Positions 7,747 to 16,904 of a stretch of DNA of 64,000 bases are shown here, piece by piece. Each line of letters begins with the position of its first letter. Within the stretch, counting starts at the first letter, position 1. The translations under genes and the position numbers were made by a program. The stretch lies in the NCBI GenBank assembly GCA_015066385.1, contig SVOJ01000002.1, forward strand, positions 62,001 to 126,000, read 5' to 3'. The DNA comes from Oscillospiraceae bacterium (GTDB taxonomy: Bacteria > Bacillota > Clostridia > Oscillospirales > Acutalibacteraceae). The notes under the pieces are model-generated. The model was not told the origin of the DNA. It saw nothing but the letters and a program-made list of their open reading frames with translations, and made no database searches.

Positions 7747-8553
7747 TTATGCTTCAGCTTTTGCGGCTTCTTCCTGTTCCTTTTTGCGAGCCTGTCTTTC
7801 TTCGTAAGGAATAAGATATTCGGAAACATCTTTGTAGTTGATGGTGATGCCCTTCTTCTTATTGATTACATTGATAGCAATGACTGCGCCCCAGGTTACA
7901 ATGAAACCGATAAGCGCAAGCGGAGAAGCACTTGCTGCGAAGATTCCGGGGAATACATCGGCCATTGCACCGCTCATGAGAACAGAGCCGATGAAGGAAA
8001 TGGTTGCAAAACCAATGCCCATACCGGCAAGGGTGATATTCCTCTGGATGCCCTTGGGAGAACAGGACAATGTCAGCATGATAAGACCAACGAGCCATGT
8101 CACAACGGCAAGAGCAAGGCCGACAAGAGCAACTGCAAACCAGATGAACGCCATACGGGTCGGTTCAAACTTGAGTGCGGCAAGAATAGCATTGATATCA
8201 AAACCGTAGTCGGTAAACAATGTTACGATATTGATAATAGAAGTCCAGCCAAGATTGACGGTATCTTTGAACGGAACATTCATCGTGATGGAACCCATGG
8301 AAAGCAAGGTTGCCAACAAGGGAAGCACACAAAGAACAATACGGATTTTTGCATATTTGTCGCCGATGAAAGAGGACTTGATTCTGTCCACCTTCGGTTG
8401 GAACATTGCGTGTTCATATTCAGCTTTGTCAGCTTCAGCGTTGAGTCTGTCTTCAATGCCGTAATAAACAACGTTTACACCGCATTTCGGACATTCGGGA
8501 CGCCAATCCGTAATCTTGAGTTTATAATTACATTTAGGACAATAAGCAGCCAT
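7747..8553 (-). CDS. Zinc-ribbon multi-pass membrane protein, unknown function
   Basis: Not recognised as a named family. The 268-residue product begins with a zinc ribbon (CPKCNYKL, about 15 residues later CPKCG; four cysteines in residues 5-26). A short charged stretch rich in Glu/Lys follows, then four or five hydrophobic segments between about residues 70 and 225. The tail is cytoplasmic and ends in a Lys/Glu/Ala-rich helix (ERQARKKEQEEAAKAEA). The ribbon at the N-terminus and the charged tail would both be cytosolic if there are four membrane spans. Start at 8553 follows AAGGATTGGTGATTTT. A weak minus-strand promoter (TTGTAA, 17 bp, TAAAAT) lies at about 8591-8619. It stands alone between its own terminator and rhaA. 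Confidence 0.8.
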   Translation of the reverse strand: MAAYCPKCNYKLKITDWRPECPKCGVNVVYYGIEDRLNAEADKAEYEHAMFQPKVDRIKSSFIGDKYAKIRIVLCVLPLLATLLSMGSITMNVPFKDTVNLGWTSIINIVTLFTDYGFDINAILAALKFEPTRMAFIWFAVALVGLALAVVTWLVGLIMLTLSCSPKGIQRNITLAGMGIGFATISFIGSVLMSGAMADVFPGIFAASASPLALIGFIVTWGAVIAINVINKKKGITINYKDVSEYLIPYEERQARKKEQEEAAKAEA

Positions 8554-8692
8554 AAAATCACCAATCCTTACACTATAATAACTTCTATTATTTTAGCATA
8601 AATACAATTTGATTACAAGAGGATTTCACTTTTTTGTGCAAATACTCCAAATTTGCATTTATTTTTATGCAGATTGCACAATTTCAGAAGTT

Positions 8693-9940
8693 TCAGCGAA
8701 CAGAAAGAACTTCTGTTTCATATTTTTTGACTGTTTCAAGCCATTCTTCGCGTACGGGAACGCCCTGCTGTTCGCAGAATGCATCCCAGACATCGGCAAA
8801 GGGATAGGATTTAAGTTCTTCTGTCAGCGCAAGAAGTTCAGTAAATCTGCCTTCATCCTGCATTTTTTTAAATTCGGCATTCGGGGTCAGCAATGCAAAC
8901 AGCAATGCTTTCATCATGTTGCGCATACCGATAACCCAGGCGGCAATGCGATTGATGCTTGCATCGAAATAGTCAAGACCGATGATCACACGATCAAGTG
9001 CATCGTTACGGACAATTTCCTTTGCAATTTCCTTGAGTTCATCATCAAAATTGACAACATGGTCGGAGTCCCAACGCACACCGCGGGACACATGAAGTGC
9101 AACCTTGTCAGAGAACACAAGCAAAGCGGCAATTTTGTCAGAAATGACTTCGGTGGGATGATAATGGCCGGAATCGAGCAGACACATCAGATTGTTCTTT
9201 GCACAATAAGTCATATAAAATTCGGAAGAACCGACGGTGTATGATTCAAGACCGATACCAAAAAGCTTTGATTCAAGGCAATCAAGAAGTTCTGCATCAT
9301 CATACTTTTCGGCAAGAATTTCATCAAGCGATTCTTTGAGTCTGACGCGAGGACCGACACGGTCTGCAGGGGTCTGCTTGTAACCGTCGGGAATCCAGAT
9401 GTTGTTAAGTGCAGGTGTCCCGAGTTCTTTGCCGAAGTAAGCACCGACTTTACGCATGGCTTTACAATGGTCAATCCAAAAACGGCGGATTTCTTCATCA
9501 GGATGAGAAAGAGTCAGACTGTCGGCGGCTTTGGGATGCGAAAACAGAGTCGGGTTGATGTCAAGACCGATACCTCTTTCCTTTGCAAACTTCACCCATG
9601 CTGCAAAATGTTCGGGTTCAAGTCTGTCGCGATCCACCTTATTGCCGTTGAATACAGCATAGGAAGAATGCAGGTTCACGCGGTGTCTGCCGGGAATAAG
9701 CGAAAAGGCAACATCAATATCCTGCATAAGTTCTTCGGGGGTTCTTGCTCGTCCCGGGTAATTTCCCGTTGCCTGAATACCACCCGAGAGTGCATCATCA
9801 GAGTCAAACCCCTGCACATCATCGCCCTGCCAGCATTGCATGGAAATCTGCACTTTGGAAAGCTTTTTGAGTGCTTCATCGGTATCAACACCGATTTTTG
9901 CATACAATTCTTTTGCGTAATTATATCTTTCAGCAGACAT
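8693..9940 (-). CDS. rhaA: L-rhamnose isomerase
   Basis: Converts L-rhamnose to L-rhamnulose. The 415 residues match the RhaA length (about 418). Family blocks are visible: [17 protein letters not shown] near residue 30, [54 protein letters not shown], and the metal-ligand regions [10 protein letters not shown] and [14 protein letters not shown]. Start at 9940 follows AAGGAGAATAAT. It sits 10 nt downstream of the split transketolase genes at the end of a long collinear run. Rhamnulokinase and rhamnulose-1-phosphate aldolase are absent nearby, so the rest of the pathway must lie elsewhere or differ. A GH78-like rhamnosidase lies 30 kb away. Confidence 0.92.
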   Translation of the reverse strand: MSAERYNYAKELYAKIGVDTDEALKKLSKVQISMQCWQGDDVQGFDSDDALSGGIQATGNYPGRARTPEELMQDIDVAFSLIPGRHRVNLHSSYAVFNGNKVDRDRLEPEHFAAWVKFAKERGIGLDINPTLFSHPKAADSLTLSHPDEEIRRFWIDHCKAMRKVGAYFGKELGTPALNNIWIPDGYKQTPADRVGPRVRLKESLDEILAEKYDDAELLDCLESKLFGIGLESYTVGSSEFYMTYCAKNNLMCLLDSGHYHPTEVISDKIAALLVFSDKVALHVSRGVRWDSDHVVNFDDELKEIAKEIVRNDALDRVIIGLDYFDASINRIAAWVIGMRNMMKALLFALLTPNAEFKKMQDEGRFTELLALTEELKSYPFADVWDAFCEQQGVPVREEWLETVKKYETEVLSVR

Positions 9941-9950
9941 ATTATTCTCC

Positions 9951-10895
9951 TTATTTCAGCACAATGGCGGCTTTTGCCTTTGCAACAATGTTAGCGGCAT
10001 TCAGACCGAAAATTTCAAGCAGTTCAAGTGCGGGACCGGATTTGCCGAATACATCTTCAACACCGACACGAAGCACGGGAACGGGTTTGATTTCAGCAAG
10101 TGCTTCCGCGACGGCAGAGCCAAGACCGCCGATGATATTGTGTTCTTCAGCCGTTACAATGCAACCTGTTTTATTGGCGGCATCAAGCAGAATTTCCTTA
10201 TCAAGCGGCTTGATGGTTGCCATATTGATAACGGCGGCACTGATACCTTCTGCCTTGAGAAGTTCCGCAGCGGCAAGTGCACGTTCAACCATAAGACCTG
10301 TTGCAACAATGGTCACATCCGTGCCTTCGGTCAGATAAACGCCCTTGCCGATTTCAAACTTATAGTTTTCGTCAAACACTCTCGGCACTGCAAGTCTGCC
10401 GAAACGCATATAAACAGGGCCGTCCATTTCAGCGGCGGCAAGCACTGCAAGGCGGGCTTCCACGTCGTCAGCAGGGTTAAGAATGGTCATGCCGGGAATG
10501 GAACGCATAAGAGCGATGTCTTCACAGCACTGATGGCTTGCGCCGTCTTCACCGACGGAAATACCTGCATGGGTAGCACCGATTTTAACATTCAGATGCG
10601 GATAGCAAATGGTGTTGCGAACCTGTTCAAAAGCTCGGCCTGCAGCAAACATGGCAAAGGAACTTGCAAAAACAGTGTAACCTGCACTTGCCATACCTGC
10701 GGCAACACCCATCATATTGCCTTCTGCAATACCGCAGTCAATGAATTTATCGGGATGTGCTTTTTTGAACATACCTGTTTTTGTTGCGGCCGCAAGGTCA
10801 GCGTCAAAAACAACGAGTTTTTCCATTTTATCGCCGAGTTCAACGAGTGCTTTGCCGTAAGCATCTCTGGTAGCGGTTTTAATAATATCAGCCAT
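9951..10895 (-). CDS. Transketolase, C-terminal (PYR and TKC domain) subunit
   Basis: The 314-residue second half of a split transketolase. It contains the pyrimidine-binding domain ([41 protein letters not shown] with the catalytic Glu; [20 protein letters not shown]) and the C-terminal domain ([21 protein letters not shown]). It needs the N-terminal subunit encoded just upstream to bind thiamine diphosphate and move two-carbon ketol units between sugar phosphates. Start at 10895 follows AAAGGGGAATATTACA. Split transketolases are common in Clostridia, and many serve specialised sugar pathways rather than the central pentose phosphate cycle. Confidence 0.93.
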   Translation of the reverse strand: MADIIKTATRDAYGKALVELGDKMEKLVVFDADLAAATKTGMFKKAHPDKFIDCGIAEGNMMGVAAGMASAGYTVFASSFAMFAAGRAFEQVRNTICYPHLNVKIGATHAGISVGEDGASHQCCEDIALMRSIPGMTILNPADDVEARLAVLAAAEMDGPVYMRFGRLAVPRVFDENYKFEIGKGVYLTEGTDVTIVATGLMVERALAAAELLKAEGISAAVINMATIKPLDKEILLDAANKTGCIVTAEEHNIIGGLGSAVAEALAEIKPVPVLRVGVEDVFGKSGPALELLEIFGLNAANIVAKAKAAIVLK

Positions 10896-10913
10896 TGTAA
10901 TATTCCCCTTTCC

Positions 10914-11759
10914 TTATGCGTTTTCGATTTCCGTCTTTGCGGCATCAAGTTCTGCCATCGCCTGTGCATACTGATCTGCATTGGGTGCGGAACCATGCCA
11001 GGAAACCTGATTTTCCATAAAGGAAACACCCTTGCCCTTGACGGTTTTTGCAATGATAGCGGTGGGCTTGTCGTTGCAGGCATTGAATGCTTCAAATGCC
11101 TTTTCGATATCGCAATAGCAGTTTCCGTCGATCTCAATGACGTTGAAGCCGAAAGCGGCAAACTTTTCGGGGATCGGATAGGGTGAATTAACTTCTTCAA
11201 CCGTACCGTCAATCTGCAGATTGTTGTTATCCACGATCACACAGAGGTTGGAAAGTTTTTTTGCAGCAGCGAACATAGCGGCTTCCCAAACCTGTCCTTC
11301 CTGAATTTCACCGTCACCAAGGATGGTGAACACACGGAAGTTGTCTCCTGAACGCTGCGCAGCAAGAGCCATACCGACAGCAGTAGAAACACCCTGACCG
11401 AGAGAACCTGTGCTCATGTCAACACCGGGAACATAGTTCATGTTGGGATGTCCCTGCAAATAGGAATCGGATTTGCGAAGGGTTTTGAGATCTTCCACGG
11501 GAAAAAAGCCGCGTTCTGCAAGCACAGCATACAGAGCGGGAGCGGCATGGCCTTTCGAGAGAACAAAACGGTCACGCTTTTCACACTTCGGATTTGCGGG
11601 ATCAACTTTCATTTCTTTAAAATAAAGGTATGTAAGCAATTCCGCAATCGAAAGCGATCCGCCGGGATGTCCCGATTTTGCGTTAAAAGTGCCTTCGATA
11701 ATGCCTTTTCTGACATTGCAAGCAATCAGTTTAAGCTGTTTTCTTTCTGCTGTGTCCAT
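10914..11759 (-). CDS. Transketolase, N-terminal (TPP-binding) subunit
   Basis: The 281-residue first half of a split transketolase. It has FNAKSGHPGGSLSIAELLTYLY near the N-terminus, MSTGSLGQGVSTAVGMALA, and the thiamine diphosphate/Mg motif GDGEIQEGQVWEA ... IVDNNN. The start at 11759 is preferred: AAAGGAG lies 11 nt upstream, while the GTG at 11771 overlaps it. It follows rluD by 32 nt without a terminator and precedes the C-terminal subunit by 18 nt. The two subunits and rhaA therefore look co-transcribed. Confidence 0.93.
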   Translation of the reverse strand: MDTAERKQLKLIACNVRKGIIEGTFNAKSGHPGGSLSIAELLTYLYFKEMKVDPANPKCEKRDRFVLSKGHAAPALYAVLAERGFFPVEDLKTLRKSDSYLQGHPNMNYVPGVDMSTGSLGQGVSTAVGMALAAQRSGDNFRVFTILGDGEIQEGQVWEAAMFAAAKKLSNLCVIVDNNNLQIDGTVEEVNSPYPIPEKFAAFGFNVIEIDGNCYCDIEKAFEAFNACNDKPTAIIAKTVKGKGVSFMENQVSWHGSAPNADQYAQAMAELDAAKTEIENA

Positions 11760-11791
11760 GTTGAGGGTCACTCCTTTTATAAATTTTTAAA

Positions 11792-12706
11792 TTATTTATT
11801 TATTTTTTGCAAAAATGTCTGAAAATAAGCAGGCAGATCTGCAGAAAATTCAAGATATTCACCGCCGGTCGGATGCACAAAACCGATCACTGCGGCATGT
11901 AAGCATTGTCCGTTCAGACCGTAAGTCTGTTTTGCGTTACCATACACAGAATCTCCCGCAACAGGATGTCCCAATGCGGCACAATGTACTCGGATCTGAT
12001 GCGTGCGCCCTGTTTCCAAAGTAAATTTGCACAGTGAAAAACCTTTATATTCTTCAAGTACTTCATAATGTGTAACGGCAGTGCGCGGGTTGCGTCCGTT
12101 TACCGCCTGTTTTTTTCTGTCAACAGGACTTCTGCCCAAAGGCAGATCGACCGTTCCTTTTTGTTGCGGCATTCTGCCGACCACCACAGCCCGGTATTCC
12201 CTTTTGAACGAATGCACCTGAATCTGCTGTGCAAGGTGCTGATGTGCAATATCGTTTTTTGCAACAATCAACAATCCGCTTGTGTCTTTATCGATACGAT
12301 GTACGATCCCGGGACGAATCACCCCGTTGATTCCCGATAATGAATCCCCACAATGATAAAGCAATGCATTGACGAGCGTACCGTCATAATTACCTGCGGC
12401 AGGATGTACAACCATACCTTTCGGCTTGTTGACAACCAAAAGGTCATTGTCTTCATAAATAATATCCAACGGGATATTCTGTGCAACAACATCAAGATTT
12501 TGCGGATCGGGCAGTTCAAGACAAATACTGTCCCCAGTTTTCGGCTTATAGCTTTTGGAAAGCGGACGGTCATTGACAAAGACGCTTCCGTTTTCAATGT
12601 GCTTTTGCACTGCGGAACGGGTCAGATCCGAAAAACGCAGACAGATGAGTTTATCGAGTCTTTGTCCTTCTTCTTCGGCAGTTACCGAAAAAATACGCTC
12701 ATCCAT
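11792..12706 (-). CDS. RluD/YlyB-family 23S rRNA pseudouridine synthase
   Basis: The 304-residue product starts with an S4 RNA-binding domain (GQRLDKLICLRFSDLTRSAVQKHIENG, residues about 12-40). The RluA-type catalytic domain follows, with the aspartate in HRIDKDTSGLLIVAKND near residue 140 and the C-terminal GRTHQIRVH block. The order S4 plus catalytic domain and the position next to lspA match the B. subtilis ylyB/RluD arrangement. The exact uridine targets are inferred from the family only. It starts one nt after the lspA stop. Confidence 0.92.
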   Translation of the reverse strand: MDERIFSVTAEEEGQRLDKLICLRFSDLTRSAVQKHIENGSVFVNDRPLSKSYKPKTGDSICLELPDPQNLDVVAQNIPLDIIYEDNDLLVVNKPKGMVVHPAAGNYDGTLVNALLYHCGDSLSGINGVIRPGIVHRIDKDTSGLLIVAKNDIAHQHLAQQIQVHSFKREYRAVVVGRMPQQKGTVDLPLGRSPVDRKKQAVNGRNPRTAVTHYEVLEEYKGFSLCKFTLETGRTHQIRVHCAALGHPVAGDSVYGNAKQTYGLNGQCLHAAVIGFVHPTGGEYLEFSADLPAYFQTFLQKINK

Positions 12707-12707
12707 A

Positions 12708-13235
12708 TTACTCGTCCTTACTTTCTGCTTTTGAGATCTTTTGACGTTTCATGTCGGCAACCAGATCATAAAGCAGATAGATGATCAAAGTGATTGCGGA
12801 ACAGGTTACAAGGCAATCTGCAAAATTAAAAACAGGAAAATCAATAAACAAAACCTGAATGTAATCCACAACAAAGCCGAGCGCGATGCGATCTATGAGA
12901 TTTCCGAGACCGCCTGCAATCAGAAGCGGAACGCAGATATCATAAATAATATGATGCGTTTTTGAAAACACGAGATAGCCGAGTCCAATAATCAAAGCCA
13001 CCGCCGTAAAGACTGACAGAAATTGTGTATTACCCGTGAAAATACTGAAAGCAGCACCGGTGTTTTCGGCATAAGTCCATGCAAGAAAACCATCAATGAC
13101 TTTAACACTGCCGACAGGTTTTAAGTTTTCAAGAACGGCATATTTGATCAATTGGTCGATTGCCGCAAGCAGAAGAATGGAAATCATCTGTACGGCAATC
13201 ACCATTTTGCGATTATGTTTCACTCTTTTATCCAT
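12708..13235 (-). CDS. lspA: Lipoprotein signal peptidase II
   Basis: Membrane aspartic peptidase that cleaves prolipoprotein signal peptides at the lipobox. The 175 residues contain four hydrophobic segments and the conserved blocks DQLIKY, ENTGAAFS, GGLGNLIDR (first catalytic Asp) and FNFADC (second catalytic Asp). The C-terminal tail is charged. The start overlaps the preceding divIVA-like stop (TAATG), so translation is coupled. Lipoproteins in this window such as MetQ, GerAC-like and the deacetylase would be substrates. Confidence 0.96.
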   Translation of the reverse strand: MDKRVKHNRKMVIAVQMISILLLAAIDQLIKYAVLENLKPVGSVKVIDGFLAWTYAENTGAAFSIFTGNTQFLSVFTAVALIIGLGYLVFSKTHHIIYDICVPLLIAGGLGNLIDRIALGFVVDYIQVLFIDFPVFNFADCLVTCSAITLIIYLLYDLVADMKRQKISKAESKDE

Positions 13236-16200
13236 TATTTCTTTTTGTTGCGACGGAAAAATCCACCTTTTACAGATTTTTCAGCGGTTTTTTCCTGCGG
13301 AATCGGTGTAGGTCTTTTGGGTGAATCTTCAAAGACACTGAAATCAATTTCAAAGCCTAAATCAAAATCTTCAGACTCAACAGACTCCTGCATTTGTTCT
13401 GAAACATCGGAAATATCTTCAAACGCACGCAATGAATCATCATAATCCGTAAATACAGCATCTTCTCGCACATAGTCCTCATGGATGGGGGCTATATATT
13501 CTTCTTTCTTCACATCAGATTCCGAAAGATCGGAAAAATTGTCTTGCAATTCATCTGCAAAATCTTCAAAACCATCATCACCGATGTCTTCAAAATCACC
13601 GAAATTCATCCAGTCACCGGCTTCGGCCGCGAAAGAATCATCGGCTTTTTCCGGTTCGGTCTCAACCGCAAGCGGCGCGGCTTCGATTTCAACAGGTACA
13701 ACAGGAAGAGCAATTTCATCATCGATCAAAACAATTGCACTTTCGTCATCATCTGCAACATTTTCTGCCGGCTGAATCTCTTCCCGTGCATACTCATCCG
13801 CTGCAGCAATTTCGACATCCAATGATTCGAAATCATCAAAGAAGGAGTTTTCTGCTTCTTCAGTAGCAGTTTCTGACACTTCTCCTTCCATGATTATATT
13901 ATCTTCCGCAACTTCCTCAATTTCAGTTACAACATCATCAGTCACTGCAGCCTTTTCCTGTTGTACAATTTCTTTCTGTTGTACAATTTCGGCAGCTTGC
14001 GCATCTTCAACAGGTGCTTCCGTTTCAACAGGTGCTTCATCTTCCACAGGTGCTGTCTTCCTGACTGATTCTGCAAACAGATCCGTATCCAATCGCACAG
14101 CCTTGTAAGCATCTATCATGGAATCAAAATCAGGGAGATCTGCAAATTCAATATCATCGAACTGGTCATCTTCAGCAATAAACGAATCATCAACCGTGAC
14201 AAAACCGTCGTCGCCGACAAGTGTATCCACAACAGTCGAAACATCCATTGCAGCATTGCTGATAATCTGATCTTCTATTTCAGCATCGAGTTCCAATACC
14301 GGCAAAGCCGGCATTTCTTCAGGTGCACTTACAAGAGTTTCAAAGTTATTGTCAATATTGATACGATGCTGCACATCTTCAACCATGGCAGAAAGACTGT
14401 TCACTTCAACCTCTGCAATCGGATCGGGATGTTCGGTACGTTCTTCATACAGACCGTTTTCCATCAAAAGCTCTTTGGAATCGTTCACAATTTCGGCGGC
14501 AGATTCCTTTGCGCGTTTCATTCCTTCACGCAACATAGCTTGCGGATCAAATTCAGGAATATCGCGAAGAGAACGTTTGGCGGTTTCCTCTTTCTGTTCC
14601 TCATCGGTCAACAATTGTGCCAACATTTTCTTACGAAGTTCCATTGCTTTCTCGCGCAAGGCATCATACTCAGCTTGCGCAAAAGCGATAGAGTCGGCAA
14701 GTTGCTGCTTCATATCTGCTGTCAAAGCGACAATGCGTTCATTCTCCTGTTTTGCCCCAAGAAGCATATCTGCAGCCTTTTCGATGGCTTCATCCATCAT
14801 TCGTTGTGCATTTTCATCAGCCGCTTTGGTGGTTTCTTCTGCTTCCGCTTTCGCAGCCTTCAGCATTTCAACGCGTTTGCGTTCGGCGTCTTGCAGCGTC
14901 TGTTCCACTCTGCCTTCTACGTCGTCAAATGCGACGGAAACACGGGTCTGTGCCGTTGCAATAATTTTTTGTGCATCGGCTTGTGCGGAAGAAATCAGAT
15001 TACCGGACATATCCATCGCCTGTGTCATTCTGGCATCGGACAATTCCGTAATTTCTTTTTTCGTTTTTTCTGCATATTCTTTTGCTTCACTGAGGATTCG
15101 ATCCGCTTCGACCTTGGATGCCGAAATAACCTGTTCTGCCTGCGAAAGAACTTTTTCACAAACCTCATCAGAATATGACTTGGCATCGGTAAGCATTTTC
15201 AGGGCCTGCTCCTTGATGCGGGAAAGAATCTGCTGACTGCTGTGTTCAGAACGCTGTCTTGCATCTTGAGAAATTGTTTTGGCTTCCGTCAGCATCGCAA
15301 CAGCCTTATTTCTGCCGTCGTCCAGCAATTGCTGCGCCTGCAAAGCAGCTTCCTGCATCTGCAGATCATACTGTTTTGCAGCATCATCCGCAAGCCGCTG
15401 TGCCTCATTGATAAGATTTTCGGCTGTTTCACGGCTGTTTTCCAACAATGTGTCTGCTTGTTGCTGACATTCGGAAAGAATGGATTCTGCTTGTGTGCGG
15501 CTCTTTGCAAGCAATGCCTGTGCTTCAGCAGCAGTACTGATTTCGAGCGCCTCTTTCTGTGTCAATGCGGCATCAAGCAAACTTTCAGTCTGTTCTTTTA
15601 CAGACAGCAAAAGTGCATCCGCTTCCTGTGCCGCTTCGGCGGTGATACGATCCGCTTCCGCCTGCGATTTATCAAACAGAAGACGGGCCGCCTCTGCTTT
15701 TTCTTCGATTTCCGCACGGGCATTTTCACGCAGTTCGCCTACATACTCCTCAATAGACAACGCCGCTTCGTCTTTGATTGCCTGTGCTTCCGTTGTTGCC
15801 TGTTCAAGAACAAGCGTAGCCTGTTCCTGTGCATCCTGCAACATCATTTCAACCGCAACACGGGTCTGCGCCTGAATCTCTTCGCATTTCTCGTTTGCAG
15901 TTGCGGTATAACTTTCCGCGAGAACTCTGGCAGATGCAATCAGACTTTCATACTCCGCCTCTGCCGCAATAGAGATTTTATGTGCTTTATCATTCGCAGT
16001 ATCAATGATTGATTCGCCATCCTTCATAATGCGCTGCACCTGCGCATTGGCATCTTCAATCATTTCATTGGCACGTTGTTGAGCGGAGGCGATCAGCAAT
16101 TCCGCATTTTTTTGTGCATTCATCAGAACATCGCGCAGAACAGACTCGTCTTTACGATATTCTTCCAGTTTTGCGGCAAGAATGCCGAGTTTTCTGACCA

Positions 16201-16336
16201 GTTCCCCGTTTTCGGCAAACATGGAACTGTAATCTTCCGTTACGGTACGGAAAAAATTATCGACTTCGCGAGGAGAATAGCAACCGTTTTCAAGAAGTTG
16301 GAAATTATGAAGTTTTAATTGAGTCGGATTCAGCAT
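13235..16336 (-). CDS. Giant DivIVA-domain coiled-coil protein
   Basis: A 1033-residue protein at the divIVA position of the sepF-divIVA-lspA cluster; ordinary DivIVA is about 160-230 residues. Residues 1-70 are a recognisable DivIVA head (FQLLENGCYSPREVDNFF followed by a short coiled coil), which in the family binds curved membrane. Residues about 70-580 are an almost uninterrupted Ala/Glu/Gln/Lys helix with alanines and Ile/Leu/Met spaced about every 11 residues. Residues about 580-1005 are strongly acidic, rich in Asp, Glu and Val, with small repeats such as APVEDE-APVETE-APVEDA and EIVQQKEIVQQE. The last 25 residues are basic (GGFFRRNKKK). Start at 16336 follows GGGAG. A role as a polar or septal scaffold is inferred from the head and the neighbours. 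Confidence 0.85.
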   Translation of the reverse strand: MLNPTQLKLHNFQLLENGCYSPREVDNFFRTVTEDYSSMFAENGELVRKLGILAAKLEEYRKDESVLRDVLMNAQKNAELLIASAQQRANEMIEDANAQVQRIMKDGESIIDTANDKAHKISIAAEAEYESLIASARVLAESYTATANEKCEEIQAQTRVAVEMMLQDAQEQATLVLEQATTEAQAIKDEAALSIEEYVGELRENARAEIEEKAEAARLLFDKSQAEADRITAEAAQEADALLLSVKEQTESLLDAALTQKEALEISTAAEAQALLAKSRTQAESILSECQQQADTLLENSRETAENLINEAQRLADDAAKQYDLQMQEAALQAQQLLDDGRNKAVAMLTEAKTISQDARQRSEHSSQQILSRIKEQALKMLTDAKSYSDEVCEKVLSQAEQVISASKVEADRILSEAKEYAEKTKKEITELSDARMTQAMDMSGNLISSAQADAQKIIATAQTRVSVAFDDVEGRVEQTLQDAERKRVEMLKAAKAEAEETTKAADENAQRMMDEAIEKAADMLLGAKQENERIVALTADMKQQLADSIAFAQAEYDALREKAMELRKKMLAQLLTDEEQKEETAKRSLRDIPEFDPQAMLREGMKRAKESAAEIVNDSKELLMENGLYEERTEHPDPIAEVEVNSLSAMVEDVQHRINIDNNFETLVSAPEEMPALPVLELDAEIEDQIISNAAMDVSTVVDTLVGDDGFVTVDDSFIAEDDQFDDIEFADLPDFDSMIDAYKAVRLDTDLFAESVRKTAPVEDEAPVETEAPVEDAQAAEIVQQKEIVQQEKAAVTDDVVTEIEEVAEDNIIMEGEVSETATEEAENSFFDDFESLDVEIAAADEYAREEIQPAENVADDDESAIVLIDDEIALPVVPVEIEAAPLAVETEPEKADDSFAAEAGDWMNFGDFEDIGDDGFEDFADELQDNFSDLSESDVKKEEYIAPIHEDYVREDAVFTDYDDSLRAFEDISDVSEQMQESVESEDFDLGFEIDFSVFEDSPKRPTPIPQEKTAEKSVKGGFFRRNKKK

Positions 16337-16369
16337 GACAAAATCTCCCTTATTTTATATCAAGAATTT

Positions 16370-16867
16370 TTATACAAAGAACATGCCGTTGTTTTCGAGT
16401 TCATCCAACAGATCGCCAAGCACATCAACATTATAAGGAGTGATCATATATGTGCGTTTTGCAACCTTTTTGAGATTTCCGCCGTTGGCATATGCAACAC
16501 CGCTCAAAAACCACAAAATCTTATTGATTTCTTCTTTTGCGGTATCTTCCATATTGATAAGAACCGTCCTCTTGTCAAGCAACTCATCGGCAATGGCCGT
16601 CGCATCATCAAAACGTTCGGGCTTTTTCAGCACAACCTGCAGTTTTGCCGTTGTATGAATATCCACGACCCTGCCGCCGGAAGAAAAACCGGAAGCAACG
16701 GAAGCAGAAGGTCTTCTTTCGGTTCTGCGCGGAGGGGATACGCGGGTAATGCGCGGTTCCGGATCGGGTTCATTTTCCGCCACATCAACATCATCGGTAT
16801 CCACATCATCAAAAAATTCGCTTTCATCAATATTCAAGATTTTTCTTACTTTATCACCAAATGCCAT
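16370..16867 (-). CDS. sepF: Cell division protein SepF
   Basis: SepF anchors FtsZ filaments to the membrane. The 165-residue product has a short N-terminal amphipathic membrane-binding helix (MAFGDKVRKIL), an acidic and then Arg/Ser-rich linker, and the C-terminal beta-alpha domain (DDATAIADELLDKRTVLINMED ... FLSGVAYANGG). The start at 16867 is preferred to the ATG at 16885, because AAAGGA lies 9 nt upstream and the resulting N-terminus matches the family. It lies between ylmE and the divIVA-like gene, as in other Firmicutes. Confidence 0.94.
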   Translation of the reverse strand: MAFGDKVRKILNIDESEFFDDVDTDDVDVAENEPDPEPRITRVSPPRRTERRPSASVASGFSSGGRVVDIHTTAKLQVVLKKPERFDDATAIADELLDKRTVLINMEDTAKEEINKILWFLSGVAYANGGNLKKVAKRTYMITPYNVDVLGDLLDELENNGMFFV

Positions 16868-16904
16868 ATCTAACAATCCTTTCATTTATTCCAGATTACA
16901 TGAA

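Noticed and set aside
8620-8665. Inverted repeat TGCAAAT/ATTTGCA after rhaA as terminator
   Set aside because: AT-rich 7-bp stem with no T-run on the minus strand; too weak to call.
10140-11186. 348-codon plus-strand frame over the transketolase genes
   Set aside because: Spans two real genes in antisense; Cys/His-rich translation without recognisable domains.
14349-15236. Long plus-strand open frames (295 and 270 codons) inside the divIVA-like gene
   Set aside because: They are antisense to the alanine-rich coiled coil; skewed composition removes stops. The translations are Ser/Ala/Cys- or Phe/Cys-rich with no domain and no good start context.
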